Part shown: positions 1 through 4,823 of the stretch, piece by piece
Numbering within the stretch: position 1 is the stretch's first letter
How the letters are laid out: each line of letters opens with the position of its first letter
Assembly (NCBI GenBank): GCA_946627905.1
Contig: CAMOVY010000029.1
Location: 1 to 10,183, forward strand
Source: an uncultured Clostridia bacterium
GTDB lineage: Bacteria > Bacillota > Clostridia > Christensenellales > Borkfalkiaceae
Reading direction: 5' to 3'
Length of the DNA: 10,183 nucleotides
Program-made: the position numbers and the translations under genes
Notes under the pieces: model-generated
The model's input: only the letters and a program-made list of their open reading frames with translations
Databases searched by the model: none
What the model was told of the DNA's origin: nothing

Positions 1-170
1 GAATAAAACTTATGTCGATAATTGCCGCTCCCGTAGGCGTTGAAAAGGTTGCGGAAGAACACCCCGACGTGGATATTTACGTTTCTACACTCGACAGATG
101 CTTAAATGAAAACGGATATATTCTTCCCGGTCTCGGCGATGCAGGCGACAGAATTTTCGGCACGAAATAA
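1..170 (+). CDS. upp: Uracil phosphoribosyltransferase, C-terminal part (5' end outside window)
   Basis: This is the C-terminal 55 codons of uracil phosphoribosyltransferase, the cytoplasmic salvage enzyme that joins uracil and PRPP to give UMP. The frame runs from position 3 to a TAA at 168-170. Two family motifs are visible: a stretch beginning IAAPVGVEKV, followed by HPDVDIYVSTLD, and the very conserved C-terminal block GYILPGLGDAGDRIFGTK, which holds the uracil-binding GLGDAGDR segment. The end at GTK is the normal C-terminus for the family, so only the 5' part is missing, cut by the window edge. A strong hairpin follows 27 bases after the stop. Identification is by recognition of these motifs; the PRPP-binding loop lies outside the window. 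Confidence 0.93.
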   Translation, partial: IKLMSIIAAPVGVEKVAEEHPDVDIYVSTLDRCLNENGYILPGLGDAGDRIFGTK

Positions 171-196
171 AAACGGTAATAAAATCTTAAACAACA

Positions 197-239
197 AAAT
201 TTTAATTCCCGCGGGCAATGCCCGCGGGAATTAAAATTT
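197..239 (+). terminator. Strong palindromic hairpin after upp, probable terminator
   Basis: A perfect 20-bp inverted repeat (197-216 against 220-239) has a 3-base AAT loop, a GC core (CCCGCGGGC) and A/T-rich flanks. Because the lower stem is AAATTTTAATT, the downstream arm supplies a U-rich tail in either direction. It sits just after the upp stop and before the toxin promoter, which fits transcription termination and insulation. The U-tract is interrupted, so efficiency is uncertain. Confidence 0.7.
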
Positions 240-262
240 ATGTTAAATGATTATAAAAATTA

Positions 263-291
263 TTGCGAATTTTGTCGAAAAGTTGTAAAAT
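263..291 (+). promoter_or_regulatory. Sigma-A-type promoter for the small hydrophobic peptide RNA
   Basis: A -35 TTGCGA (263-268) and a -10 TAAAAT (286-291) are separated by exactly 17 bp. Transcription would start near 298-304, just before the repeat TTGCAAAGGCGA. It mirrors the minus-strand promoter at the other end of the cassette (521-549). Confidence 0.55.
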
Positions 292-362
292 AAAACGGTA
301 TAGTTGCAAAGGCGACTGCGGCGGTTAGTACTTCTGCCCGAAAGGGAAAGGAGGTGCTGCGT

Positions 363-434
363 ATGGAATACATACCGTTTTTTCTTACTTTATATGCTGT
401 AATAATTATTTTACGCGAAATAAAAAAGAAATAA
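363..434 (+). CDS. 23-aa hydrophobic peptide, probable type I toxin (holin-like toxin type)
   Basis: This is a 23-codon gene too short for ordinary gene calling. AAAGGAGG at 347-354 lies 8 bases before the ATG, an excellent ribosome binding site. The peptide starts MEYIPFFLTLY, continues with a short hydrophobic core (AVIIIL) and ends in a charged tail, REIKKK: one membrane segment with a basic C-terminus. This matches the general form of the tiny 'putative holin-like toxin' peptides of Clostridia and the TxpA-type toxins of type I systems, which act at the membrane. The leader AAAGGAGGTGCTGCGTATGG and the downstream block CGGCTAACCGCC resemble what I recall around such genes. The last codons overlap a hairpin that would end an antisense RNA. 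Toxicity is inferred from form and context; a small non-toxic membrane peptide is the alternative. Confidence 0.7.
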   Translation: MEYIPFFLTLYAVIIILREIKKK

Positions 435-464
435 CCGCCCTTTGGTCTGATAGGACGGTTATTT
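418..464 (-). terminator. Intrinsic terminator of the antisense RNA
   Basis: The arms are 429-441 (AAATAACCGCCCT) and 452-464 (AGGACGGTTATTT). In the minus-strand RNA every position pairs, with one G-U wobble. In the plus-strand RNA the same position is a C-A mismatch. On the minus strand the stem is followed by TTATTTCTTTTTTATTT, a strong U-rich tail; the plus-strand tail is poor. The hairpin is therefore best suited to ending the antisense RNA. Confidence 0.65.
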
Positions 465-514
465 CAATAATAATCTTCAACATCGGCTAACCGCCTGTAC
501 CGGTTCGCCTTTGC
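418..514 (-). ncRNA. Predicted antisense (antitoxin) RNA of the cassette
   Basis: A minus-strand promoter (521-549) points into the cassette, and a hairpin with a T-rich tail on the minus strand (418-464) lies about 50-95 bases downstream. Together they predict an RNA of roughly 95 nt, starting near 514 with GCAAAGGCG and ending near 418. It would be complementary to the 3' untranslated region and last few codons of the peptide mRNA. This is the usual convergent arrangement of type I toxin-antitoxin pairs such as txpA/ratA. The RNA is inferred from promoter and terminator only. Confidence 0.55.
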
Positions 515-520
515 AATTAT

Positions 521-549
521 ATTTTATGATATTTTTTACGTTTTGTCAA
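521..549 (-). promoter_or_regulatory. Sigma-A promoter for the antisense RNA
   Basis: Reading the minus strand, TTGACA (549-544) is followed after 17 bp by TAAAAT (526-521). A TATAAT also overlaps at 521-516. This is a consensus -35 and stronger than the sense promoter. The start would be near 514, at the inner edge of the inverted repeat. Confidence 0.7.
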
Positions 550-570
550 CGGTTTTATGCAGAAAAACTT

Positions 571-600
571 TAAATCGCCCGAGAACGGGCGGTTTTTTTA
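571..600 (+). terminator. Bidirectional terminator between the cassette and the XRE gene
   Basis: The stem CGCCCG (576-581) / CGGGCG (586-591) has an AGAA loop and seven T's (593-599) on the plus strand, so it can end the peptide mRNA. On the minus strand the same hairpin directly follows the XRE stop codon (598-600) and is followed by a weaker tail, ATTTAAAGTTTTT. It can serve both converging transcripts. Confidence 0.75.
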
Positions 601-795
601 CGCTAAAAAACTGTTTAAAGATAAATTCATTTTGTGCGATAATACAAAAAGCGTCTCTAACTTTACCTTTTCACCACGAACTATTCTGTCGTAAGTTTTT
701 ACGTCTATGTCAAATCTTTTGCAAAATTCGTAAGCGGAAATTCCGTGCTGAGATACGTAATTTTCTATCGCCGTGCCTTTGACTGTGTATTCCAT
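598..795 (-). CDS. Small XRE/Cro-type helix-turn-helix regulator (65 aa)
   Basis: The product is a 65-residue protein that is almost entirely one Cro/C1-type helix-turn-helix domain. The pattern SAYEFCKRFDIDVKTYDRI (about 21-39) is the classic helix 2-turn-helix 3, followed by RGEKVKLETLFVLSHKMNLS, the usual Gx-V-x-x-TL-x-x-(I/L)-(A/S) tail of HTH_3 domains. Members bind operator DNA, usually as dimers. The start is supported by AAAAGGAG at 812-805, 9 bases before the ATG. It is transcribed from a good promoter about 270 bases upstream (1073-1101), through a strongly folded leader. There is no partner gene in the same transcript. The target is unknown; the neighbouring toxin-like cassette and its own promoter are the nearest candidates. 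The class is clear, the role is not. Confidence 0.85.
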   Translation of the reverse strand: MEYTVKGTAIENYVSQHGISAYEFCKRFDIDVKTYDRIVRGEKVKLETLFVLSHKMNLSLNSFLA

Positions 796-843
796 AATTT
801 TTTTCTCCTTTTATTGTTATTTCAAAAAAATAAGTGCCGCAAC

Positions 844-1066
844 CTTTCGGTACGCGACACTGCGAGAAACGCCGTACCGAAAGTCGTCAAACTTGAAATG
901 CGAACAAAGGAAAACTCAATTTTTTTCAAAACGGATTCTGCCTTGTTGCATTTCGGTAAGCGTTATCCCACCGTAATGAAAGACAGCAATCCATTTTTAA
1001 TAAAGGATTAGAAAAAATATTGAGTTTAAATTGTTCGACTTAACTTAACGTTAATTCAAGTTTGAC
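844..1066 (-). promoter_or_regulatory. Long structured 5' leader RNA of the XRE gene
   Basis: On the minus strand the predicted transcript starts at about 1066, exactly at GTCAAACTTGAA. That pairs perfectly with TTCAAGTTTGAC (12 bp; plus positions 1055-1066 and 886-897). Nested inside are CGAACAA/TTGTTCG, AAACTCAAT-plus-T-tract against GAAAAAAATTGAGTTT, GGATT/AATCC and CATTaCGGT/ACCGaAATG. The 181 nt would thus fold into one long rod. A second hairpin of 11 bp (CTTTCGGTACG / CGTACCGAAAG, plus 844-854 and 873-883) stands between the rod and the ribosome binding site. I recognise no named riboswitch class. Alternatives are a small RNA of its own (a 6S-like rod is conceivable, though the bubble looks too lopsided) or an inserted palindromic element. 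Confidence 0.6.
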
Positions 1067-1072
1067 ATTATC

Positions 1073-1101
1073 ATTATACAATATCCTACAAGGCAAGTCA
1101 A
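1073..1101 (-). promoter_or_regulatory. Sigma-A promoter for the XRE leader and gene
   Basis: On the minus strand, TTGACT (1101-1096) and a perfect TATAAT (1078-1073) are separated by 17 bp. The expected start, 7 bases further on, is the first base of the 12-bp inverted repeat at 1066. The coincidence of predicted start and stem end supports both calls. Confidence 0.8.
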
Positions 1102-1175
1102 ATTTATTTTACTTTTTAAACCCGAAAAGATTGTTGTATTATGTCTTATTTTGTCGAAAACAAAAAAATAGCAAT

Positions 1176-1204
1176 AAAAAAGGGGAAAATTAACGAAAAT
1201 CCCC
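1176..1204 (-). terminator. Possible second, weaker terminator behind the 31-aa peptide gene
   Basis: On the minus strand GGGGA (1204-1200) can pair with TCCCC (1186-1182) across a 13-base loop, followed by a run of six T's (1181-1176). The stem is only 5 bp, so it is at best a back-up behind the terminator at 1215-1245. Confidence 0.35.
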
Positions 1205-1214
1205 ACATAAAATG

Positions 1215-1245
1215 AAAAAGCCCCTTAATCGCCTTCGATTAAGAG
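1215..1245 (-). terminator. Intrinsic terminator of the 31-aa peptide gene
   Basis: On the minus strand CTCTTAATCG, loop AAGG and CGATTAAGGG form a 10-bp stem (one G-U pair), followed by GC and TTTTT (1219-1215). It lies about 30 bases after the stop codon of the peptide gene and defines its transcript end. Confidence 0.75.
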
Positions 1246-1274
1246 CCCCCGTTGGGTTTTAACTACCCCCTGCG

Positions 1275-1370
1275 TTAAAAGTTTTTGCTAACGTTCGTAA
1301 GTGCGAAATACAATGCAGCTGTTTCGTCAATTTCAAAAAACTTTACGCAGTTTTTGAAGAACTTTTTCAT
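1275..1370 (-). CDS. 31-aa peptide of unknown function
   Basis: A complete miniature transcription unit encodes 31 residues: MKKFFKNCVKFFEIDE, then TAALYFALTNVSKNF. The ATG at 1370 is preceded by AAAGGAGG (1385-1378) with 7 bases between, an optimal ribosome binding site. A sigma-A promoter lies at 1472-1499 and a solid terminator at 1215-1245. The N-terminal half is basic and rich in Phe (KKFFKNCVKFF, one Cys); the middle is acidic (EIDE); the rest is mixed and mildly hydrophobic. It is too short and too polar for a clear membrane span. I do not recognise it. A cationic N-terminus and single Cys might suggest a signalling or host-active peptide, but no processing or export gene lies beside it. 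Expression signals are good; the function is open. Confidence 0.72.
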   Translation of the reverse strand: MKKFFKNCVKFFEIDETAALYFALTNVSKNF

Positions 1371-1386
1371 TGTTCTACCTCCTTTC

Positions 1387-1406
1387 AAGCGGAAACCGCT
1401 TTTTTT
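1387..1406 (+). terminator. Short hairpin with T-run in the leader of the 31-aa peptide gene
   Basis: AAGCGG (1387-1392), loop AAA and CCGCTT (1396-1401) run into seven T's (1400-1406) on the plus strand. In plus-strand terms this is a small terminator. In the minus-strand transcript the hairpin sits directly upstream of the ribosome binding site at 1385-1378 and could affect translation. A further stem, CAACTTAA/TTAAGTTG (1411-1418 and 1437-1444), lies in the same leader. Confidence 0.4.
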
Positions 1407-1471
1407 ATTTCAACTTAAGGTGAAACAACAAAAATATTAAGTTGTTCAAGCCTTTCGACTTATTGTTTATT

Positions 1472-1499
1472 ATTATAAACGTTTTTTTATTTTCGTCAA
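1472..1499 (-). promoter_or_regulatory. Sigma-A promoter of the 31-aa peptide gene
   Basis: On the minus strand TTGACG (1499-1494) is followed after 16 bp by TATAAT (1477-1472). Transcription would start near 1465, leaving a leader of about 95 nt that contains two short hairpins. Confidence 0.7.
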
Positions 1500-1613
1500 T
1501 CTTTTATGCTCCGTTTTACAAAAAATTTTTTAAAAATATTTTTGCTTTTTTCGTCATATATCCTTGACTTTGGATTTTTTACCGTTATTTTACCCAAATC
1601 GGAAACAAAGAGT

Positions 1614-1642
1614 TTGACGGAAAAATTTTTTTAGTATATAAT
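1614..1642 (+). promoter_or_regulatory. Sigma-A promoter of the aldolase/guaB unit
   Basis: TTGACG (1614-1619) and TATAAT (1637-1642) are separated by 17 bp, about 100 bases before the aldolase-like gene. The stretch between it and the peptide promoter (1500-1613) is very A/T-rich; I see no gene there. No purine riboswitch or other named leader element was recognised between 1649 and 1742. Confidence 0.75.
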
Positions 1643-1742
1643 TTTATATAAGATTTATAAATCGGCGGTCAACAGAGGTAAAAACGGGAAAGATTTAAGA
1701 CGTTTTCAAGCAGAATATCTTTATATTTAAGGAGTGCGCGAT

Positions 1743-3032
1743 ATGAATTTCAACCTTATGCATCCTGCGGAGCAGATAGTGCTTATTTTAAGCAGGGTAT
1801 ATCGTAAAGGACTTACCACCACTTCGGGCGGCAATCTATCCATAAAAGACAGCGAAGGGGTTATCTGGATAACGCCTTCGGGAATAGACAAAGGGGCTTT
1901 AACCGCCGCGGATATATGTAAAGTTCTGCCCGACGGTACGGTTATCGGAAAGTATAAGCCCAGCGTGGAACTCCCGTTCCATAAACTCGTGTACGAAACC
2001 CGTTCGGACGTATCCGCCGTACTTCACGCGCATCCGCCGACGCTCGTCAGTTATAGCCTTGTCAGGAAAATTCCAGATATAAACGTTATTCCCACGGTAA
2101 GTCAGGTGTGCGGCAAGGTGGGGGTTGCAAAATACGAAATCCCCGGCAGCGACGCCTTGGCAAACAGAATAGTCGACGAAATCAAAAAGGGCTTAAACGC
2201 CGTTATTATGGAAAATCACGGCGTTATAACCTGCGCGGACAATCTGCTCGAAGCGTTTAAGCGTTTAGAAACGTTGGATTTCGCCGCGTCTATCGGTATT
2301 ACCGCTTCTATTCTCGGCAAACCCGCAACGCTTACCGAAAAACAACTGCAGATTTATTCCGAAACAGGGCGGAAGGCGTTTGAAGAGTTTATTCCGAGCG
2401 ATTACTCGTCTGACGAGCGCCGCTTGAGAGAGGAAATGTGCGCGCTTATTCACAGGTCGTACGACCAAGGGCTTTTCACAAGTACTCAAGGCACTTTTTC
2501 GGCAAGGCTAAATAAACACTCTTTCCTTATTACTCCGTACGGCGTTGACAGAAAGCACGTAGAACCCGAAGACATTGTGCGTATAGAGTACAATCGGTGC
2601 GAAGCGGGCAAAACCCCCAGCCGTTCGGCAGAACTGCACAAACTCATTTACGACGGGCATCCCGAAATCAACGCGATAACCGTCGCGCAGCCCAAGCATA
2701 TAATGGCTTTCGGCGCTACGCACACGCCGATAGACAGCAGGACTATTCCGGAATCCTATATCGCTATGCGCGATATCGCGGTAGTGCCGTTCGGAACGAA
2801 CGTCATTAACCCCGAAAAGATTTCTTCGGTTATAAGCGCACGTTCGCCCATGGTTTTGGTTGAAAACGACAGCGTTATCGGCACGGGCAACACGCTTATA
2901 AACGCGTTCGACCGCTTGGAAGTCGCCGAGTTTACCGCCGACACCATTATTCACGCCAAGATGATAGGCGATATCGTTATGATAAGCGATAAGGAAGTCG
3001 CGGACATAAACAAAGCGTTCCATCTCGATTGA
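1743..3032 (+). CDS. Tandem class II aldolase/adducin-family protein, second domain degenerate
   Basis: The start is the ATG at 1743, because AAGGAG (1729-1734) lies 8 bases before it; an in-frame GTG at 1734 would overlap that site. The 429-residue protein is two class II aldolase (FucA/AraD/MtnB-type) domains in a row, about 1-210 and 225-429; family members usually have one domain of about 200-230 residues. Domain 1 is intact: TSGGNLS (27-33), E76, the zinc motif H95-A-H97-PP and the third histidine in ENHGV (H159). Domain 2 keeps the fold landmarks STQGTFSAR (247-255) and SAELHKL (295-301). However, VAQPKH replaces the HxHP motif and ENDSV (374-378) replaces ENHGV, so no zinc can be bound in the usual way. 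Domain 1 is probably a metal-dependent sugar-phosphate aldolase or epimerase; domain 2 is likely structural or regulatory. The substrate is unknown. It is co-directional with guaB. Confidence 0.85.
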   Translation: MNFNLMHPAEQIVLILSRVYRKGLTTTSGGNLSIKDSEGVIWITPSGIDKGALTAADICKVLPDGTVIGKYKPSVELPFHKLVYETRSDVSAVLHAHPPTLVSYSLVRKIPDINVIPTVSQVCGKVGVAKYEIPGSDALANRIVDEIKKGLNAVIMENHGVITCADNLLEAFKRLETLDFAASIGITASILGKPATLTEKQLQIYSETGRKAFEEFIPSDYSSDERRLREEMCALIHRSYDQGLFTSTQGTFSARLNKHSFLITPYGVDRKHVEPEDIVRIEYNRCEAGKTPSRSAELHKLIYDGHPEINAITVAQPKHIMAFGATHTPIDSRTIPESYIAMRDIAVVPFGTNVINPEKISSVISARSPMVLVENDSVIGTGNTLINAFDRLEVAEFTADTIIHAKMIGDIVMISDKEVADINKAFHLD

Positions 3033-3044
3033 TGACTGAAACGG

Positions 3045-3072
3045 AAAAGCGATTGCTTCGGCTTTCGCTTTT
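3045..3072 (+). terminator. Hairpin between the aldolase gene and guaB, possible attenuator
   Basis: AAAAGCGA (3045-3052) pairs with TCGCTTTT (3065-3072), and inside it GC-TTCG-GC forms a stable UUCG-type tetraloop. The tail TTTTAATTTAATTTT is T-rich but interrupted. It could reduce read-through into guaB or protect the upstream mRNA. No clear promoter is visible in this 69-bp gap, so some read-through is likely. Confidence 0.5.
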
Positions 3073-3101
3073 AATTTAATTTTATTGAAAAGGAGACGAT
3101 T

Positions 3102-4613
3102 ATGGCAAAATTTATTTCAGAGCCCGCGCATACGTTTAACGAGTACCTTTTAATTCCGGGCTATTCTTCTAAAGACTGTATCCCTGATAACGTGAGTTTA
3201 AAAACCCCCGTAGTAAAATACCGCAAGGGTTTCGAGCCCGCCATCTCTATGAATATACCGCTCGTTTCCGCGGTTATGCAGTCGGTTTCGGGCGACAGGC
3301 TGGCTGTAGCGCTTGCCAAAGAAGGCGGCATTTCCTTTATCTACGGTTCGCAGCCTATCGAAGAGCAGGCGGCGATGGTCGTCAAAGTCAAGGCGTTTAA
3401 GGCGGGGTTCGTCGTTTCCGATTCCAACCTGCCGATTTCCGCAACGCTTGCGGACGTTATAGATTTAAAACAGCGCACGGGGCATTCCACGATGGCTATA
3501 ACTTCGGACGGCACGGCGCACGGCAAACTTTTGGGTATTGTTACCAGCCGCGATTACAGGGTAAGCCGTATGACTCCCGACGAGAAAGTCGAAGATTTTA
3601 TGACCCCTTTTTCTAAACTTGTCTATGCTAAAAACGGCGTGTCGCTTAAAGAAGCCAACGACATTATATGGGAACACAAACTAAACTCTCTGCCTATTAT
3701 AGACGACGACGGGCGGCTAGTCAGTTTCGTGTTCAGAAAGGATTACGAGTCGCATAAGGAAAACCCCGCAGAACTATTAGACGGCGAAAAACGCTACGTC
3801 GTCGGCGCGGGAATTAACACGCGCGACTATAAAACCCGCGTTCCCGCACTTATAGACGCGGGCGCGGATATCCTTTGCATAGATTCTTCCGAAGGGTTTT
3901 CCGAGTGGCAGAAACTTACCATAGAGTGGATACGGGCAACCTACGGCGATAAAGTAAAGGTCGGCGCGGGCAACGTGGTAGACGGCGCGGGATTTCGGTT
4001 TTTAGCCGACTGCGGCGCGGACTTTGTAAAAGTCGGTATCGGCGGCGGTTCTATCTGCATCACCCGTGAAACAAAGGGCATCGGCAGGGGGCAGGCGACG
4101 GCTTTAATGGACGTTTGCGCCGAACGCGATAAATATTTTGAAGAAACGGGCGTTTACGTGCCCGTGTGTTCGGACGGCGGGATAGTTCACGACTATCATA
4201 TGACCTTGGCGCTCGCTATGGGTGCGGACTTTTTGATGCTGGGCAGATATTTTGCCCGCTTTGAAGAAAGCCCGACCAAAAAATTCAGCATTAACGGCAA
4301 TATCGTCAAAGAGTACTGGGGCGAAGGCAGCAACCGCGCGCGCAACTGGCAGCGCTACGACTTGGGCGGCGACAGTAAACTTTCCTTTGAAGAGGGGGTA
4401 GACTCCTACGTTCCGTACGCGGGATACTTAAAGGACAACGTTTCAATGTCTCTTGCGAAGATAAAATCGACGATGTGCAACTGCGGCGCGCTTTCAATTA
4501 AAGAACTACAGCAAAAAGCGACGTTAACGCTGGTATCGGCTACCAGCATAATAGAAGGCGGCGCGCACGACGTAGTGTTAAAAGAAACCCCGCAAAATAA
4601 AAACGGCAGGTAA
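3102..4613 (+). CDS. guaB: Inosine-5'-monophosphate dehydrogenase, Tritrichomonas-like type
   Basis: IMP dehydrogenase oxidises IMP to XMP with NAD+, the committed step to guanine nucleotides, in the cytoplasm. AAAGGAGA stands 5 bases before the ATG. The 503-residue protein is full length: catalytic TIM barrel (about 1-100 and 221-480) with a CBS pair inserted at about 101-220. The active-site loop reads GIGGGSICITRE with catalytic Cys319. IMP-contact residues Asp261, Ser317 and Asp358 are present, as are the flap pair Arg418-Tyr419 (in NWQRYDLGG) and the cation-site stretch E485-G486-G487. These numbers are the same as those used for the T. foetus enzyme, also 503 residues, and its sequence as I remember it is very close throughout. 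Typical bacterial GuaB has GPGSICTTR and about 485 residues, so this belongs to a distinct branch. No riboswitch was recognised. Confidence 0.97.
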   Translation: MAKFISEPAHTFNEYLLIPGYSSKDCIPDNVSLKTPVVKYRKGFEPAISMNIPLVSAVMQSVSGDRLAVALAKEGGISFIYGSQPIEEQAAMVVKVKAFKAGFVVSDSNLPISATLADVIDLKQRTGHSTMAITSDGTAHGKLLGIVTSRDYRVSRMTPDEKVEDFMTPFSKLVYAKNGVSLKEANDIIWEHKLNSLPIIDDDGRLVSFVFRKDYESHKENPAELLDGEKRYVVGAGINTRDYKTRVPALIDAGADILCIDSSEGFSEWQKLTIEWIRATYGDKVKVGAGNVVDGAGFRFLADCGADFVKVGIGGGSICITRETKGIGRGQATALMDVCAERDKYFEETGVYVPVCSDGGIVHDYHMTLALAMGADFLMLGRYFARFEESPTKKFSINGNIVKEYWGEGSNRARNWQRYDLGGDSKLSFEEGVDSYVPYAGYLKDNVSMSLAKIKSTMCNCGALSIKELQQKATLTLVSATSIIEGGAHDVVLKETPQNKNGR

Positions 4614-4618
4614 ATTTA

Positions 4619-4703
4619 GTCATTACGAGAGCGGCAGACAAAGACGGACAAACGAAGTAATCTTCTTGAGATTGCCGCGCTCACAATGTTCGCTCGCAAT
4701 GAC
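4619..4703. repeat. Degenerate palindromic repeat (GTCATTGCGAG-type), copy A
   Basis: The unit begins GTCATTACGAGAGC and ends GCTCGCAATGAC, nearly perfect terminal inverted repeats. An internal stem AATCT/AGATT is centred near 4663. The words GTCATTGCGAG, AAGCAATCT and AGATTGC belong to a palindromic family found scattered in many bacterial genomes, here in decayed form. No gene lies within it. Confidence 0.65.
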
Positions 4704-4716
4704 AATCATATTATTT

Positions 4717-4788
4717 GTCATTGCGAATATTGCTTACTTGACGGGCTTTTGAAGCAATCTCAAACCGCCTTGTCATACTGAGAGTGGC
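4717..4788. repeat. Degenerate palindromic repeat, copy B
   Basis: The unit starts GTCATTGCGAATATTGC, contains GAAGCAATCTCAAACCGCC and ends near GTCATACTGAGAG (4772-4784). It lies 13 bases from copy A in an inverted arrangement, so the junction itself is palindromic: CGCAATGAC (4695-4703) faces GTCATTGCG (4717-4725). The right boundary is uncertain. Confidence 0.5.
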
Positions 4789-4823
4789 AAAAATAGCGGC
4801 ACAGGTTTTTAACCGCTATTTTT
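4789..4823. terminator. Bidirectional terminator between guaB and gerC
   Basis: AAAAATAGCGG (4789-4799) pairs perfectly with CCGCTATTTTT (4813-4823) around a 13-base loop, giving a T5 tail in both directions. The gerC stop codon (4816-4818) lies inside the right arm. It can end both converging operons. Confidence 0.85.

Larger units (their letters stand above)
304..516. repeat. Inverted repeats bracketing the toxin-antitoxin-like cassette
   Basis: TTGCAAAGGCGA at 304-315 is repeated inverted at 505-516 (12/12). GGCGGTTAG at 320-328 is repeated inverted at 487-495 (9/9). The two arms keep the same order, so together they form one broken inverted repeat about 25-30 bp long at each end of a 213-bp unit. 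A sense RNA could pair end to end through it. The antisense RNA would start with the same bases as the sense RNA. Confidence 0.8.

Noticed and set aside
745..1011. 88-codon plus-strand open frame across the XRE leader
   Set aside because: It has no ribosome binding site, runs through paired arms of the folded leader, and its composition follows the repeats rather than protein-like sequence.
200..1740. CRISPR array or phage remnant in the gene-poor stretch
   Set aside because: No regularly spaced direct repeats occur, and no phage structural or integrase reading frame is present; the repeats seen are inverted pairs tied to individual small transcripts.
1649..1742. Possible purine or other riboswitch before the aldolase/guaB unit
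   Set aside because: The leader is short (about 90 nt) and I find none of the conserved purine-aptamer blocks or a terminator before the first gene.
2508..3023. 171-codon minus-strand frame inside the aldolase-like gene
   Set aside because: It lies opposite the second aldolase domain, which shows clear family motifs, and has no translation signals.
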